NCBI RefSeq assembly: GCF_900102215.1
Contig: NZ_FNBG01000003.1
Coordinates: forward strand, 124,001 to 188,000
DNA from: Fontibacillus panacisegetis
GTDB lineage: Bacteria; Bacillota; Bacilli; Paenibacillales; Paenibacillaceae
Direction of reading: 5' to 3'
Length of the DNA stretch: 64,000 nucleotides
Made by a program: the position numbers and the translations under genes. The notes below the pieces were generated by a model. It was not told where the DNA came from. It saw only the letters and a program-made list of their open reading frames with translations, and searched no databases. Of this stretch, positions 1 through 7,860 are shown in pieces (position 1 is the stretch's first letter; every line of letters begins with the position of its first letter).

Positions 1-439
1 GCTCTTCATAGCTATCGCTTAACTCATCAAAAGTGACACCACCCGTGACAGAAAGCGTCTTTGTTGTTGGTCCCATCGCACCAATGACATAACGAGGATG
101 ATCTGGAGTGCTGTATTTATTAGCTGCAGCGATCGCAAGCTGAGCAGCTGCAAGGTTTATTTCACGTGCCCGATCCTGCAAATCATATTCTGCAAGCACT
201 ACAGAGGTTGCACCGAACGTGTTAGTTTCGATAAGATCAGCGCCAGCCTCAAAGTATTGTTCATGAATTTTCTGAATAATATCAGGTCGGGTGAGCACGA
301 GCATTTCATTACAGCCATCCAGCTCTTCCCCGCCAAAATCAGCTGCTGACAAGTTCTCCTGCTGGATCATAGTGCCCATAGCACCATCAAGTATTAATAT
401 TCGTTCTTTCATTCTTGACTCTAAACTTGGTTTACTCAC
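1..439 (-). CDS. metH: Cobalamin-dependent methionine synthase, N-terminal part (gene cut by window edge)
   Basis: This is the start of methionine synthase, which moves a methyl group from methyltetrahydrofolate to homocysteine through cobalamin. About 146 residues are visible and the gene runs off the left edge. The homocysteine-binding barrel is clear: ILDGAMGTMIQ near residue 16, ETNTFGAT near 70 and MGPTTKTLSVTGG near 125. The chosen GTG start has AGGAGGGG nine bases upstream, while the internal ATG at 412 has no such site. I see no S-box riboswitch in the roughly 190 bp between this gene and the divergent ORF at 632. Family identity is firm; only the first domain can be judged here. Confidence 0.93.
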   Translation of the reverse strand, partial: MSKPSLESRMKERILILDGAMGTMIQQENLSAADFGGEELDGCNEMLVLTRPDIIQKIHEQYFEAGADLIETNTFGATSVVLAEYDLQDRAREINLAAAQLAIAAANKYSTPDHPRYVIGAMGPTTKTLSVTGGVTFDELSDSYEE

Positions 440-570
440 GTTCTGACCCCTCCTGTGAAACATTAATTTTTAGTTTATCAGATTAAAGCGTGGAAGAAAA
501 GTCACATTTCAAAATGGACTTCTCTTGCTATTCCTGACTATATTCATGATTTTAAATTTTAAATAAACTG

Positions 571-599
571 TCGACAATAGTGTTCACATCAGATATAAT
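571..599 (+). promoter_or_regulatory. Probable sigma-A promoter of the acireductone dioxygenase fragment
   Basis: TCGACA at 571-576 and TATAAT at 594-599 are separated by 17 bases, about 30 bases before the start codon at 632. A perfect -10 with a good -35 suggests the short ORF downstream is still transcribed. Confidence 0.5.
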
Positions 600-631
600 T
601 CTATCAAGCTCACCGAAAGCGGGGTAATCCT

Positions 632-853
632 ATGGCGGAAATAAGAATAAGAAACACGAATGAAATTATTGCCGGCGAAGAAAATGTTCGGGATTTACTT
701 TCTCAATTTGATGTTATTTATGAACACTGGAATACAGATAAAATCCCTAATGCTTTACATGATAACTTCACTCTAAATGACGAACAAAAAGCCGAAATTT
801 TAAATACCTATAACGCTGAAATTAAGGAGCTTAAAAGGCTTAGTTCAATATGA
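632..853 (+). pseudogene. Truncated acireductone dioxygenase (MtnD N-terminal fragment, 73 aa)
   Basis: The 73-residue product resembles the first 70 or so residues of Bacillus-type acireductone dioxygenase (about 180 aa), the Fe/Ni cupin enzyme of methionine salvage. Recognisable blocks are VIYEHW near residue 29 and DEQKAEILNTYNAEIK near 50. It stops before the cupin barrel, so the metal-binding His/Glu residues are absent and it cannot be a dioxygenase. No continuation in another frame is visible: a terminator hairpin begins 22 bases after the stop. It keeps its own promoter and a GC-rich ribosome site (GCGGGG). It lies next to metH, which fits a methionine context. It may be a remnant or a retained small protein. 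Confidence 0.65.
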
Positions 854-875
854 TATTACACAACTCAACCATAAT

Positions 876-915
876 AAAAACTGCCCCTCCGGAAAATCAG
901 GAAAAGGCAGTTTTT
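876..915. terminator. Bidirectional rho-independent terminator
   Basis: AAAAACTGCC pairs with GGCAGTTTTT across a 20-base loop. The T and A runs on both sides let it serve both the dioxygenase fragment and the convergent lipoprotein gene. Confidence 0.8.
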
Positions 916-916
916 A

Positions 917-1342
917 TTATTTCACTGTGAATTCAGTTGAAGGCATAGAATGCTGATCTTTGGCTGTGACATGCGAAATTACATGATAAGTACCAGCCTC
1001 CTCAAAGGCTTGCTCCAACACATACACTCCGTCACCCGAGCTATCGACCGTTACTTTTTGATGCTTGTCTTCGGCTTCGCCGTCTTTCCAAAACTCAAAC
1101 ATAACCTCTTTGGCATCATCAACATTATCACCTTGATGAGTCACTTTAGCTTCGAATTTTACTGTTTCCCCAGCCTTAGCCTCAATCGGATTTACTTGAA
1201 GGTGAACTTCAATCGGTTGTGGGACAGTGTCTCCTCCGTTATGTGCGGAATGTCCTGAAGTGTTACTGCTTTTACCGCATCCATTAACGATAAAAACCAG
1301 TATGATCACAAGACTTACGGTAAACCATCTTCTAATCTTCAC
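917..1342 (-). CDS. FixH/YtkA-like domain lipoprotein
   Basis: A 141-residue exported lipoprotein. The signal peptide covers residues 1-22 and ends in a VNGC lipobox. A His-rich linker (HSAHNGG) follows, then a beta-sandwich of the YtkA/FixH type from about residue 42 with KAGETVKFEAKV and a C-terminal GTYHVISHVTAKDQH strand. Homologues are found in Bacillus as YtkA; some relatives are linked to copper or cytochrome oxidase assembly, but nothing nearby supports that role here. The GTG start is preceded by AGGGAG at a good distance. It probably forms an operon with nothing else, since a HAD gene 30 bp upstream on the same strand could be co-transcribed only weakly. Confidence 0.75.
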   Translation of the reverse strand: MKIRRWFTVSLVIILVFIVNGCGKSSNTSGHSAHNGGDTVPQPIEVHLQVNPIEAKAGETVKFEAKVTHQGDNVDDAKEVMFEFWKDGEAEDKHQKVTVDSSGDGVYVLEQAFEEAGTYHVISHVTAKDQHSMPSTEFTVK

Positions 1343-1372
1343 TTTGATCTCCCTTCACCCGTTCGTAGCAAA

Positions 1373-2167
1373 TTAAGAAAGCTCTTTTATAATGTCATGT
1401 AATTGTGATAAATGTTTGATTTCGTAATTTGGCACAATTTCATCGTCACGAGTTTTTTCATCACGGTTGATCCACACCGCCGTAACTCCAACTCCAAGAG
1501 CACCTTTAATATCCGTTGTCAGCTTGTCCCCAACCATGATAGCCTCCTTAGGCTCCACGCCGAGCTTATCAAGCGCATGATGGAAGATCGTCGCATCCGG
1601 CTTTCCTTTTCCAAAGTTCCCTGAAATAATAATTTCATCAAAATAAGGAGTCAACTCAGGTACTCCATCCAGCTTTTCTTGCTGAAGCGCAGGACAACCA
1701 TTGGTTAAAAGCAGCAATTTAACATTTCCCTTCAATTCATTCAGAATTGTAAAGGTCTCTTCATAAATATGTGGACGGGAACGGCGTTCCTTACCGAACA
1801 TTTCTGCAAGCTCCGCGGCAAGATTCTCATTATCAATACCAAGAGCAAGCAGTCCACGACGCCATGACTCTTTGCGATATACTGGCGCTAATTGCTCCAG
1901 TTTACGGAATTCCGGTTGTTCGCCCGCTGTGAAATTAGCCCAGAGTCCTTCAAAAGGATTGATCCCGATTAATTTGGTAAATGGAAACGTCTCGTAGGAT
2001 TCATACAGTTCTCTTGCTTCCTTACGCACCGCTTCTTCAAGTTTAGATGGATCGACTCCAGCCTCAGCCTGCGCCTTACGGCAAGTTTCTTCAAATGCTT
2101 CTCTTACGCTTCGCTCATCCCAGAGCAATGTGTCGTCCAAATCAAAACATACCGCTTTAATAGCCAT
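1373..2167 (-). CDS. HAD superfamily hydrolase (YjjG/YsaA-like phosphatase)
   Basis: A 264-residue cytosolic phosphatase of the haloacid dehalogenase fold. Motif I is FDLDDTLLW at residues 8-16, with the nucleophile D9 and general acid D11. Motif II is LLLTNG, and motif IV is the GDKLTTDIKGA stretch near residue 215, preceded by GKGKPD. A helical C1-type cap lies between motifs I and II. Substrate cannot be read from sequence; nucleotide or small phosphoester turnover is typical of the family. The start is well supported by GGAGAGG upstream. It reads in the same direction as the lipoprotein gene 30 bp downstream. Confidence 0.85.
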   Translation of the reverse strand: MAIKAVCFDLDDTLLWDERSVREAFEETCRKAQAEAGVDPSKLEEAVRKEARELYESYETFPFTKLIGINPFEGLWANFTAGEQPEFRKLEQLAPVYRKESWRRGLLALGIDNENLAAELAEMFGKERRSRPHIYEETFTILNELKGNVKLLLLTNGCPALQQEKLDGVPELTPYFDEIIISGNFGKGKPDATIFHHALDKLGVEPKEAIMVGDKLTTDIKGALGVGVTAVWINRDEKTRDDEIVPNYEIKHLSQLHDIIKELS

Positions 2168-2228
2168 ATTAACCGTTCCTCTCCTCTATACAATTCAATT
2201 CTTACACATAATTTTAATTGATCGATTA

Positions 2229-2759
2229 CTATTCTCTTTCAAAAGACACTTGATACGCTTTGGCGAACTGCTCCAAAGTATCACCCATCGCAGCAGTATT
2301 AAATAGATTACGCGTACGATAAAAGATCCAATTTGTATCCTTGCTTTTTGGAACAATGGTTACTTTATTACGGCTTACCTTGATACTTTTGATATTTCCA
2401 GCTTCCAGCAGCTTATCTCTATTGAATCTAGATGTATAGAGCCAGTTTTTGTTCACACGCAGATATGGCTTTCTTAGGAAAATGGTCAAAGCTAAAAGCA
2501 AGTACAACCCAATTGTTATCCAGTATAAGCTTGAGTTCAACTCTGACGAGTTGCCAATAAGACCTATACCACCATATAGTCCTGCAAGCAATACTAATGC
2601 CACAGGCAAAATAATCTTGCGGCCTTGAAACAATTCTCCTTCTCCTTTAGCCCCAAGACTGGTTCGAGGATTGCCACCACCTTTATTAATGACAGGACCT
2701 TTTCCTTTCTTGTTCATCTTAATCTGGTTACGCTCTACTTTTCTGTCAAATGAACCCAT
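2229..2759 (-). CDS. Conserved two-TM membrane protein of unknown function
   Basis: I do not recognise this 176-residue protein. Residues 1-50 are basic and Gly/Lys-rich (KMNKKGKGPVINKGGGN). Two hydrophobic helices follow at about 53-70 and 80-98. A soluble C-terminal part contains LRVNKNWLYTSRF and WIFYRTRN, resembling a pleckstrin-like or DUF-type membrane-associated domain. The start was moved inward to ATG 2759 because GGGAGG lies seven bases upstream of it; the longer reading to 2810 has no ribosome site. It sits just before the small DUF896 gene on the same strand. Confidence 0.6.
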   Translation of the reverse strand: MGSFDRKVERNQIKMNKKGKGPVINKGGGNPRTSLGAKGEGELFQGRKIILPVALVLLAGLYGGIGLIGNSSELNSSLYWITIGLYLLLALTIFLRKPYLRVNKNWLYTSRFNRDKLLEAGNIKSIKVSRNKVTIVPKSKDTNWIFYRTRNLFNTAAMGDTLEQFAKAYQVSFERE

Positions 2760-2829
2760 TCCATTTTCCTCCCAATTAAGCTGCATAAATTTCAATTTAT
2801 GTATAGCCAAACCTTGCGGCTGGCTCTAC

Positions 2830-3003
2830 TTACTCATCGACAATTTCAATGGAGTCAAGCTGTTGACGAAAGTTTTTTCTAATGTTCTGCAAATAAACTT
2901 CACGAAGCTCTGCTCTCTCGGCTTTCTCTTCCTCAGTCAATCCAACTGATTTATGCTTGCGAGCCAATTCATTAATGCGCTCCACCAAAGAATCTATATC
3001 CAT
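2830..3003 (-). CDS. DUF896 family small protein (YnzC-like)
   Basis: A 57-residue helical protein starting MDIDSLVERINELARK, followed by GLTEEEKAERAELR and YLQNIRKNFRQQL: the signature of the DUF896/YnzC family. In Bacillus ynzC lies in the SOS operon yneA-yneB-ynzC next to lexA. Here it keeps that position, but yneB is missing and a strong terminator separates it from yneA. AGGAGGG is placed six bases before the ATG. Its function is unknown; an SOS-linked role is only inferred from synteny. Confidence 0.85.
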   Translation of the reverse strand: MDIDSLVERINELARKHKSVGLTEEEKAERAELREVYLQNIRKNFRQQLDSIEIVDE

Positions 3004-3077
3004 AATTCCCTCCTGTTTAGCCTCAATAAAATCATAATAATCGTTTTAGGCATCAATTTATACTTTGACATGATAAA

Positions 3078-3119
3078 AAGAGCTTGTCAAGGCGATGATC
3101 TCGCATCAGACAAGCTCTT
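3078..3119 (-). terminator. Rho-independent terminator after yneA
   Basis: An 11-bp perfect stem (AAGAGCTTGTC with GACAAGCTCTT), followed on the minus strand by TTTTTATC. It lies 22 bases past the yneA stop, so most yneA transcripts should end before the DUF896 gene. Confidence 0.8.
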
Positions 3120-3141
3120 AAACATAACATAAATCATATCA

Positions 3142-3516
3142 TTAAATTTCCGGTAACAGCAGAGTATCCCCAGCTTGAATTGAGCTTACTACCATCTTGT
3201 TAACCCGTTTTATTTCATCTATATAGACTCTTGTATCTTTACCGTTAGGCTTATGATTGGCTGCAATTTCCCACAATGTATCTCCAGGCATAACTATTAC
3301 CGTCTCATAAGAAGTATTATCCTTCTCATGACCATTAGATGCAAATGCAGTAACCATTCCAGTAGTAGTAACTGTTAAGAACAAAACAAGAGCAACAATC
3401 TTTATTAAGCTTCCGCGACGACGAAGCAAACCTTCAATCGTAATATTGATATTCAAATGGTTGCGTGTTGCAGGCTTATTATCATAAATACTCTTATATG
3501 TACTATATCTCAACAT
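3142..3516 (-). CDS. yneA: SOS-inducible cell-division inhibitor, LysM protein (YneA-like)
   Basis: A 124-residue protein with a basic N-terminus, one membrane helix at about 38-58 (IKIVALVLFLTVTTTGMVTAF) and an extracytoplasmic LysM domain from about 75 (YETVIVMPGDTLWEIAANH to the C-terminal QAGDTLLLPEI). YneA delays septation after DNA damage. The divergent position against lexA and the LexA-type boxes in the shared intergenic region support this identity. ATG 3516 was chosen because GGAG lies eight bases before it. The promoter spacer holds a LexA box, so LexA should repress it directly. Confidence 0.88.
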   Translation of the reverse strand: MLRYSTYKSIYDNKPATRNHLNINITIEGLLRRRGSLIKIVALVLFLTVTTTGMVTAFASNGHEKDNTSYETVIVMPGDTLWEIAANHKPNGKDTRVYIDEIKRVNKMVVSSIQAGDTLLLPEI

Positions 3517-3527
3517 TATCACCACTC

Positions 3528-3675
3528 CAAACAAGTGTTCTGTTATTTACAAATACTATAACACGAACATTTGTTTGTTTCAATAGATTTTAGAACAATT
3601 GTTCCTATTTTATTAATTCTTTCATTGGTTAATATTTTAAAACTTAGAACTTATGTTTGTACGAACGGTAGTTCT
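3528..3675. promoter_or_regulatory. Array of five LexA (SOS) boxes between yneA and lexA
   Basis: Five sites match the Gram-positive SOS pattern CGAACNNNNGTTCG with zero to two changes per half: 3528-3541 (CAAACAAGTGTTCT), 3564-3577 (CGAACATTTGTTTG), 3592-3605 (AGAACAATTGTTCC), 3646-3659 (AGAACTTATGTTTG) and 3662-3675 (CGAACGGTAGTTCT). The second lies inside the yneA promoter and the last two overlap the lexA -35 and spacer. Confidence 0.8.
3555..3583 (-). promoter_or_regulatory. yneA promoter with a LexA box in the spacer
   Basis: On the minus strand TTGAAA (3578-3583) and TATAGT (3555-3560) are 17 bases apart. The LexA-type sequence CGAACATTTGTTTG (3564-3577) fills most of the spacer, a classic repression geometry. 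Confidence 0.7.
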
Positions 3676-3685
3676 ATGTTATAAT
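3657..3685 (+). promoter_or_regulatory. lexA promoter
   Basis: TTGTAC (3657-3662) and TATAAT (3680-3685) are 17 bases apart. A LexA box covers the spacer, consistent with autoregulation. Confidence 0.7.
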
Positions 3686-3718
3686 TTTCCCAAACGTTAC
3701 TAAGTGGGGTTGATTAGT

Positions 3719-4345
3719 ATGTCTAAGGTTTCTAGCCGACAACAAGCAATTCTTGAATTTATACGAAATGAAGTCCGATTGAAAGGTTATCCACCATCTG
3801 TACGTGAAATTGGTGAGGCTGTTGGACTGGCTTCCAGTTCAACTGTACATGGTCATCTTGACCGTTTGGAGAAGAAGGGTTTTATTAGGCGTGACCCTAC
3901 CAAACCTCGGGCTATAGAATTACTAGGACATGATGAGTCAGAGAACGCTAGCTTATTCTCACATAGTGTAGCCAGAGTGCCGGTAATCGGTAAGGTAACT
4001 GCAGGTGTTCCGATCACGGCAACTGAGAACATTGAAGATTATTTCCCTCTTCCCCAGCACTACTCTGGAGATGGTGAAGTCTTCATGTTATCTGTTATAG
4101 GAGATAGTATGATTGAAGCAGGCATTCATAACGGTGATTATGTAATTGTTCGTCAGCAACAAACCGCGAACAATGGAGATATCGTCGTCGCGATGACTGA
4201 AGAAGATGAAGCTACAGTCAAGACTTTTTATAAAGAGAAGGATCATATTAGATTACAACCAGAGAATCCTGCGATGGAGCCTCTTCGGTTGAAGCATGTA
4301 AGTATTCTCGGCAAAGTCGTCGGCTTGTTCCGAGACATGCATTAA
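3719..4345 (+). CDS. lexA: LexA repressor, SOS master regulator
   Basis: A 208-residue transcriptional repressor. The N-terminal winged helix covers residues 1-65 ([21 protein letters not shown]). The C-terminal S24 peptidase domain carries the self-cleavage site A95-G96 (VTAGVP), the nucleophile S130 (GDSMIEAG) and the base K168 (TVKTF), all intact. RecA-stimulated self-cleavage releases the SOS genes. ATG 3719 is preferred over GTG 3704, as AAGTGGGG lies nine bases before it. The flanking array of boxes points to autoregulation and control of yneA. Confidence 0.97.
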   Translation: MSKVSSRQQAILEFIRNEVRLKGYPPSVREIGEAVGLASSSTVHGHLDRLEKKGFIRRDPTKPRAIELLGHDESENASLFSHSVARVPVIGKVTAGVPITATENIEDYFPLPQHYSGDGEVFMLSVIGDSMIEAGIHNGDYVIVRQQQTANNGDIVVAMTEEDEATVKTFYKEKDHIRLQPENPAMEPLRLKHVSILGKVVGLFRDMH

Positions 4346-4359
4346 TTCGTATGTACAAT

Positions 4360-4755
4360 GAAGGGGCTGTCCCAAAAGTAGGGTTAGCGTCAAAACTAGA
4401 AATAGCGGTGCTAGGAAGATGATCCTGCACCGCTTGATTTTGCCAGATTCTATGACTGTATCTCATGTGTAATAGTGTCATGATGCGGAATTCCTGCAAA
4501 TGTGCAGGTTCTGATCATGCAAATCCACTAAATGTCCTAAATTGCTGCAAATGTGCAGGCTTTCTCTAAGGATTCTCTTCAAACTAGTCTATTCTGAACC
4601 ACATTCCTGCATTTTGGCAGGCTTTTGTTCATCCTTCGGTAGCTACTTTAAAAAAACTGTATTTTTGCATCCTTTTCCTGATATCTTGCCTTTACACTGC
4701 TAAACAAGAAGCGTCCCTCAAAGTTATCTTAGATAACTTTTGGGACAGCCTCTTC
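4360..4755. repeat. MITE-like element with 20-bp terminal inverted repeats
   Basis: The ends are GAAGGGGCTGTCCCAAAAGT (4360-4379) and the inverted copy at 4736-4755, matching at 19 of 20 bases. The 396-bp interior has no credible coding sequence. It contains three spaced near-palindromes of the CCTGCAAATGTGCAGG type and an inner hairpin near the right end (GTCCCTCAAAGTTATCT with AGATAACTTTTGGGAC) that could stop transcription. It fills the whole lexA to HEAT-protein intergenic space. No clear target-site duplication is visible. Confidence 0.6.
4493..4621 (+). repeat. Triple CCTGCAAATGTGCAGG motif block (copy A)
   Basis: Near-palindromes lie at 4493-4508 (CCTGCAAATGTGCAGG), 4545-4560 (CTGCAAATGTGCAGGC) and 4606-4621 (CCTGCATTTTGGCAGG), with steps of 52 and 61 bases. 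A second block with nearly the same steps occurs inverted at 54953-55080, so this is a dispersed repeat family. Confidence 0.65.
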
Positions 4756-4763
4756 TATTTCTA

Positions 4764-5573
4764 TCAAAAACCATACAATGCGATAGTATGTTCTACTTCA
4801 TCAGAATATTTTTTAGCAATACGTGACTTACCGAGGTTTGACTTAATAATCTTGTTTATTCTTTTGTCCCCTTTGTCCGAGTATTTATTAAGAAGCGCAA
4901 AACCTTCCACAGGCAATTTCTCCACGAACACGCTTAGTGCATACTCCAATCCTTTGGATAAAACCCGATAATCCTCTGATTTGCCTAATGTGTCATCTAA
5001 AACAATATCATCGAGAATTCTTTCAGATAATTTTATTGAAAAACGTGTATTAGATTCTTGTTTCAAAAGGGGAGGATGTGCCATTGCAGCTACAAACGCA
5101 CGTTTTTCTAACAGACTAGCATTATGGTACATACGTTCGAACAGGTTTTGTATGACTACAAATTGTTTCTCTCCAATTCTTTGCAGTGACATAGCTGCTC
5201 CCTCCCGTATTCTCCAGCGAGTATCATTCATGGCTTTGACAATTTCGATTGTAATGAGCTCCCTCCTAGCTTCATTCGCATATATGTACAAGGCTCCCAT
5301 CGCTTGAATCGCACAAAACGGCAAAAACACACGAGGATCATTAGTATCAGCCTGTCTCTCATCATATTTCACCCATCTCAATAAAAGCTCCCACATTTTA
5401 TCTGTTACAACAGTTGATTGATATTGATCCGCAAAAAAAGCAGCCAGCTCCAAATTCCCGCGTGGTCCAGGTAAATTCGACTCATTCATTAGAAGCATTT
5501 CCAATTCTTCAAATTCCGCCGCGTTTTTTAATTTTTCGCATATTGACGTGAATACTATTTCCCGAGTTCCCAT
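4764..5573 (-). CDS. HEAT-repeat-like protein of unknown function
   Basis: A 269-residue all-helical protein. Residues 90-190 show helical repeats typical of armadillo/HEAT proteins (ELITIEIVKAMNDTRWRIRE, GAAMSLQRIGEKQF). The closest general match in my knowledge is the DNA-alkylation-repair/HEAT class seen as orphan proteins in Paenibacillus, but catalytic residues cannot be assigned. The start at ATG 5573 is chosen because GGAG lies eight bases upstream; the longer form to 5627 has none. It is convergent with lexA across the repeat element and divergent from the L,D-transpeptidase gene. Confidence 0.6.
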   Translation of the reverse strand: MGTREIVFTSICEKLKNAAEFEELEMLLMNESNLPGPRGNLELAAFFADQYQSTVVTDKMWELLLRWVKYDERQADTNDPRVFLPFCAIQAMGALYIYANEARRELITIEIVKAMNDTRWRIREGAAMSLQRIGEKQFVVIQNLFERMYHNASLLEKRAFVAAMAHPPLLKQESNTRFSIKLSERILDDIVLDDTLGKSEDYRVLSKGLEYALSVFVEKLPVEGFALLNKYSDKGDKRINKIIKSNLGKSRIAKKYSDEVEHTIALYGF

Positions 5574-5659
5574 CTTCTCAGCTCCATATATGTGAAATTG
5601 CCCAATCAACCTTAGTCTATGGGTCATAAACTAGATAAAAAACGGAGGCAAATAACTAT

Positions 5660-5998
5660 ATGCCAAACTATCGCATCATCGTCGATTTGTCTGACCGAAT
5701 GCTGTATTTATTGGATAACAACATCGTTATTAAAGGATATCCGGTTGGAATCGGTAAAATGTTAACGCAGACTCCAGTCGGTTCATACACAATCATCAAT
5801 AAGGCTCCTAATCCGGGAGGCCCTTTTGGTGCTTATTGGATGGGCTTATCCAGACCTCATTATGGAATTCATGGAACAAACGACCCCTCTTCAATAGGTC
5901 ACGAGGTTTCTCACGGCTGTATAAGAATGCACAATGAGGATGTCGTTCAATTAGCAGGTATAGTTCCGATCGGAACTAGTGTTACTATCAGATATTAA
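5660..5998 (+). CDS. L,D-transpeptidase (YkuD domain)
   Basis: A 112-residue single-domain YkuD protein that would form or remodel 3-3 peptidoglycan cross-links, often in the spore or cell envelope. The catalytic signature is complete: H71 (YGIHGT) and S84-H85-G86-C87-x-R89 ([10 protein letters not shown]), with C87 as nucleophile. There is no signal peptide or LysM domain, shorter than Bacillus YkuD (164 aa), so it is a minimal form. GGAGG is well placed before ATG 5660. A YjfB-like small gene follows 86 bp downstream. Confidence 0.92.
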   Translation: MPNYRIIVDLSDRMLYLLDNNIVIKGYPVGIGKMLTQTPVGSYTIINKAPNPGGPFGAYWMGLSRPHYGIHGTNDPSSIGHEVSHGCIRMHNEDVVQLAGIVPIGTSVTIRY

Positions 5999-6084
5999 CG
6001 CAACAAACAAACTCTGTTTAATTCTATCATAAAATAACCGATAACATTTATGTAGCCCATTCAAACAACTAGGAGGTAGAAACT

Positions 6085-6261
6085 ATGGACGTTGCTGCGT
6101 TATCCATTGGTCTTTCTCAAAGCAACCTGAAACAAGCAGTAAGCATCTCGGTATTAAAGATGTCAAAAGATCAAGCAGAGGTAAATGGTGAGGCACTCAT
6201 CAAAATGATGGAGCAGAGCATTCAACCACATTTAGGCGGTAATATCGACATTAAAGCTTAG
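6085..6261 (+). CDS. YjfB family small protein
   Basis: A 58-residue helical protein starting MDVAALSIGLSQSNLKQAVS and containing ISVLKMSKDQAEVNGEALIKMM. This pattern matches the YjfB family, annotated as putative motility proteins in Bacillus and Paenibacillus. A perfect AGGAGG lies eight bases before the ATG and a strong terminator follows the stop. No flagellar genes are nearby, so the role remains unknown. Confidence 0.8.
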   Translation: MDVAALSIGLSQSNLKQAVSISVLKMSKDQAEVNGEALIKMMEQSIQPHLGGNIDIKA

Positions 6262-6272
6262 TTTGAGGGCCC

Positions 6273-6313
6273 ATGGAGAGGACTTATGATTTTAAGTCTT
6301 CTCCATTCTTTAT
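6273..6313 (+). terminator. Rho-independent terminator after the YjfB-like gene
   Basis: A 14-bp stem with one mismatch (ATGGAGAGGACTTA with TAAGTCTTCTCCAT) and a six-base loop, followed by TCTTTATTT. Confidence 0.85.
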
Positions 6314-6444
6314 TTGCATATATGCCTTAATTCCCCCACTTTATGGACACATCAGCCCCTATTCCACATAATAAGGTCCCTCATGTCCCTCCATTTCCCA
6401 CCTTCCACCTAATACTAACCTTGCACAATAATCATCTTTTTTCC

Positions 6445-6495
6445 GATAAAAAAACCTCTGATGATTCCAACTGTCAGTCAGAATTATCAGAGGTT
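6445..6495 (-). terminator. Rho-independent terminator after glnA
   Basis: AACCTCTGAT pairs with ATCAGAGGTT across the loop, and on the minus strand a run of seven T follows. It closes the glnRA operon. Confidence 0.85.
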
Positions 6496-6513
6496 TACAA
6501 TTACTAATGTTAA

Positions 6514-7845
6514 TTAGTACAAAGAGATGTATTGATCACGTTCCCATTGGTGTACTTGAGTGCGGAACATGTCCCATTCGATAGCTTTCAATTCATAGAA
6601 GTGAGTTAGTGCGTGTTCGCCAAGTGCATCAGCAACCAATTCGCTGCGCAGCATTTCGTCCAGACTTTCTTTGAGGTTAGCTGGCAAACTTGGAATTCCT
6701 TCTTCGATCAATTCTTCTTCAGTCATGATGTAGATATTGCGATCTATTGGAGCTGCGAGTGGCAATTCGTTCTTAATTCCGTCAAGACCTGCTTTGAGCA
6801 TTACAGCAAGTGCAAGGTATGGGTTAGCTGAAGGGTCCGGGTTACGAACTTCAATACGGGTACTAAGACCGCGAGAAGCCGGGATACGAACCATTGGGCT
6901 ACGGTTACTGGAAGACCAAGCAACATAGCAAGGAGCCTCATAACCAGGAACAAGGCGTTTGTATGAATTAACAGTTGGGTTAGTAATAGCTGCATACGCA
7001 CGTGCATGCTTCAGAATACCTGCCATATAATGGCGTGCATCTTTACTCAAGCCAATTGAATCATTCTCATCTACAAATGCATTTACTTTGCCTTTGAATA
7101 GTGATTGATTACAATGCATACCCGAACCACTTACACCATACAATGGTTTCGGCATAAATGTCGCATGTAAGCCGTGATGACGAGCAATTGTTTTAACTGC
7201 CAATTTAAAGGTTTGAATTTGGTCAGCCGCTTTAATTGCTTTTGCATATTTAAAGTCGATCTCATGTTGACCAGGAGCTACTTCATGGTGGGAAGCTTCG
7301 ATTTCAAAGCCCATTTCCTCCAATTGCAAAACAATTTCACGACGGCAATTTTCACCAAGATCTGTTGGTGCAAGATCAAAGTAACCACCTTGGTCATTCA
7401 ACTCCATAGTTGGGTTACCTTTCTCATCTGTCTTGAACAAGAAAAACTCCGGCTCCGGACCTACGTTCATTGCTGTATAACCTAATTCTTCCGCTTCCTT
7501 AAGAGCACGTTTCAAAATTCCACGAGGACAGCCTTCAAATGGAGTTCCATCCGGCATATACACATCACAAATCAGTCGACCAACACGACCCTCAGTTACC
7601 CAAGGGAAAATCACCCATGTTTCAAGGTCTGGATATAAGTACATATCGGACTCTTCGATCCGAACATAACCTTCGATCGATGAACCGTCAAACATCATTT
7701 TGTTATCAAGAGCTTTTTCCAATTGGCTTACCGGAATCTCTACATTTTTAATTGTTCCAAGTAGATCGGTAAATTGCAAACGGATAAAGCGAACATTTTC
7801 TTCCTTGGCAATGCGCATAATATCTTCTTTTGAGTAACTCAACAT
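6514..7845 (-). CDS. glnA: Glutamine synthetase, type I
   Basis: A 443-residue enzyme making glutamine from glutamate, ammonia and ATP. Very similar to Bacillus GlnA along its full length: MFDGSSIEG near residue 51, GPEPEFFLF near 130, [15 protein letters not shown] near 185, [10 protein letters not shown] near 240 and the [12 protein letters not shown] loop near 320. It is the GSI-alpha type with no adenylylation region. ATG 7845 fits the family start; the 12-base longer form uses TTG. It is the second gene of the glnRA operon, 15 bp after glnR, and will act with GlnR as its feedback sensor. Confidence 0.97.
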   Translation of the reverse strand: MLSYSKEDIMRIAKEENVRFIRLQFTDLLGTIKNVEIPVSQLEKALDNKMMFDGSSIEGYVRIEESDMYLYPDLETWVIFPWVTEGRVGRLICDVYMPDGTPFEGCPRGILKRALKEAEELGYTAMNVGPEPEFFLFKTDEKGNPTMELNDQGGYFDLAPTDLGENCRREIVLQLEEMGFEIEASHHEVAPGQHEIDFKYAKAIKAADQIQTFKLAVKTIARHHGLHATFMPKPLYGVSGSGMHCNQSLFKGKVNAFVDENDSIGLSKDARHYMAGILKHARAYAAITNPTVNSYKRLVPGYEAPCYVAWSSSNRSPMVRIPASRGLSTRIEVRNPDPSANPYLALAVMLKAGLDGIKNELPLAAPIDRNIYIMTEEELIEEGIPSLPANLKESLDEMLRSELVADALGEHALTHFYELKAIEWDMFRTQVHQWERDQYISLY

Positions 7846-7860
7846 AACCTCTCCCAACGT

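Noticed and set aside
4248-4499. 83-codon minus-strand ORF overlapping lexA
   Set aside because: Overlaps the lexA end and the repeat element and lacks family similarity; a shadow frame.
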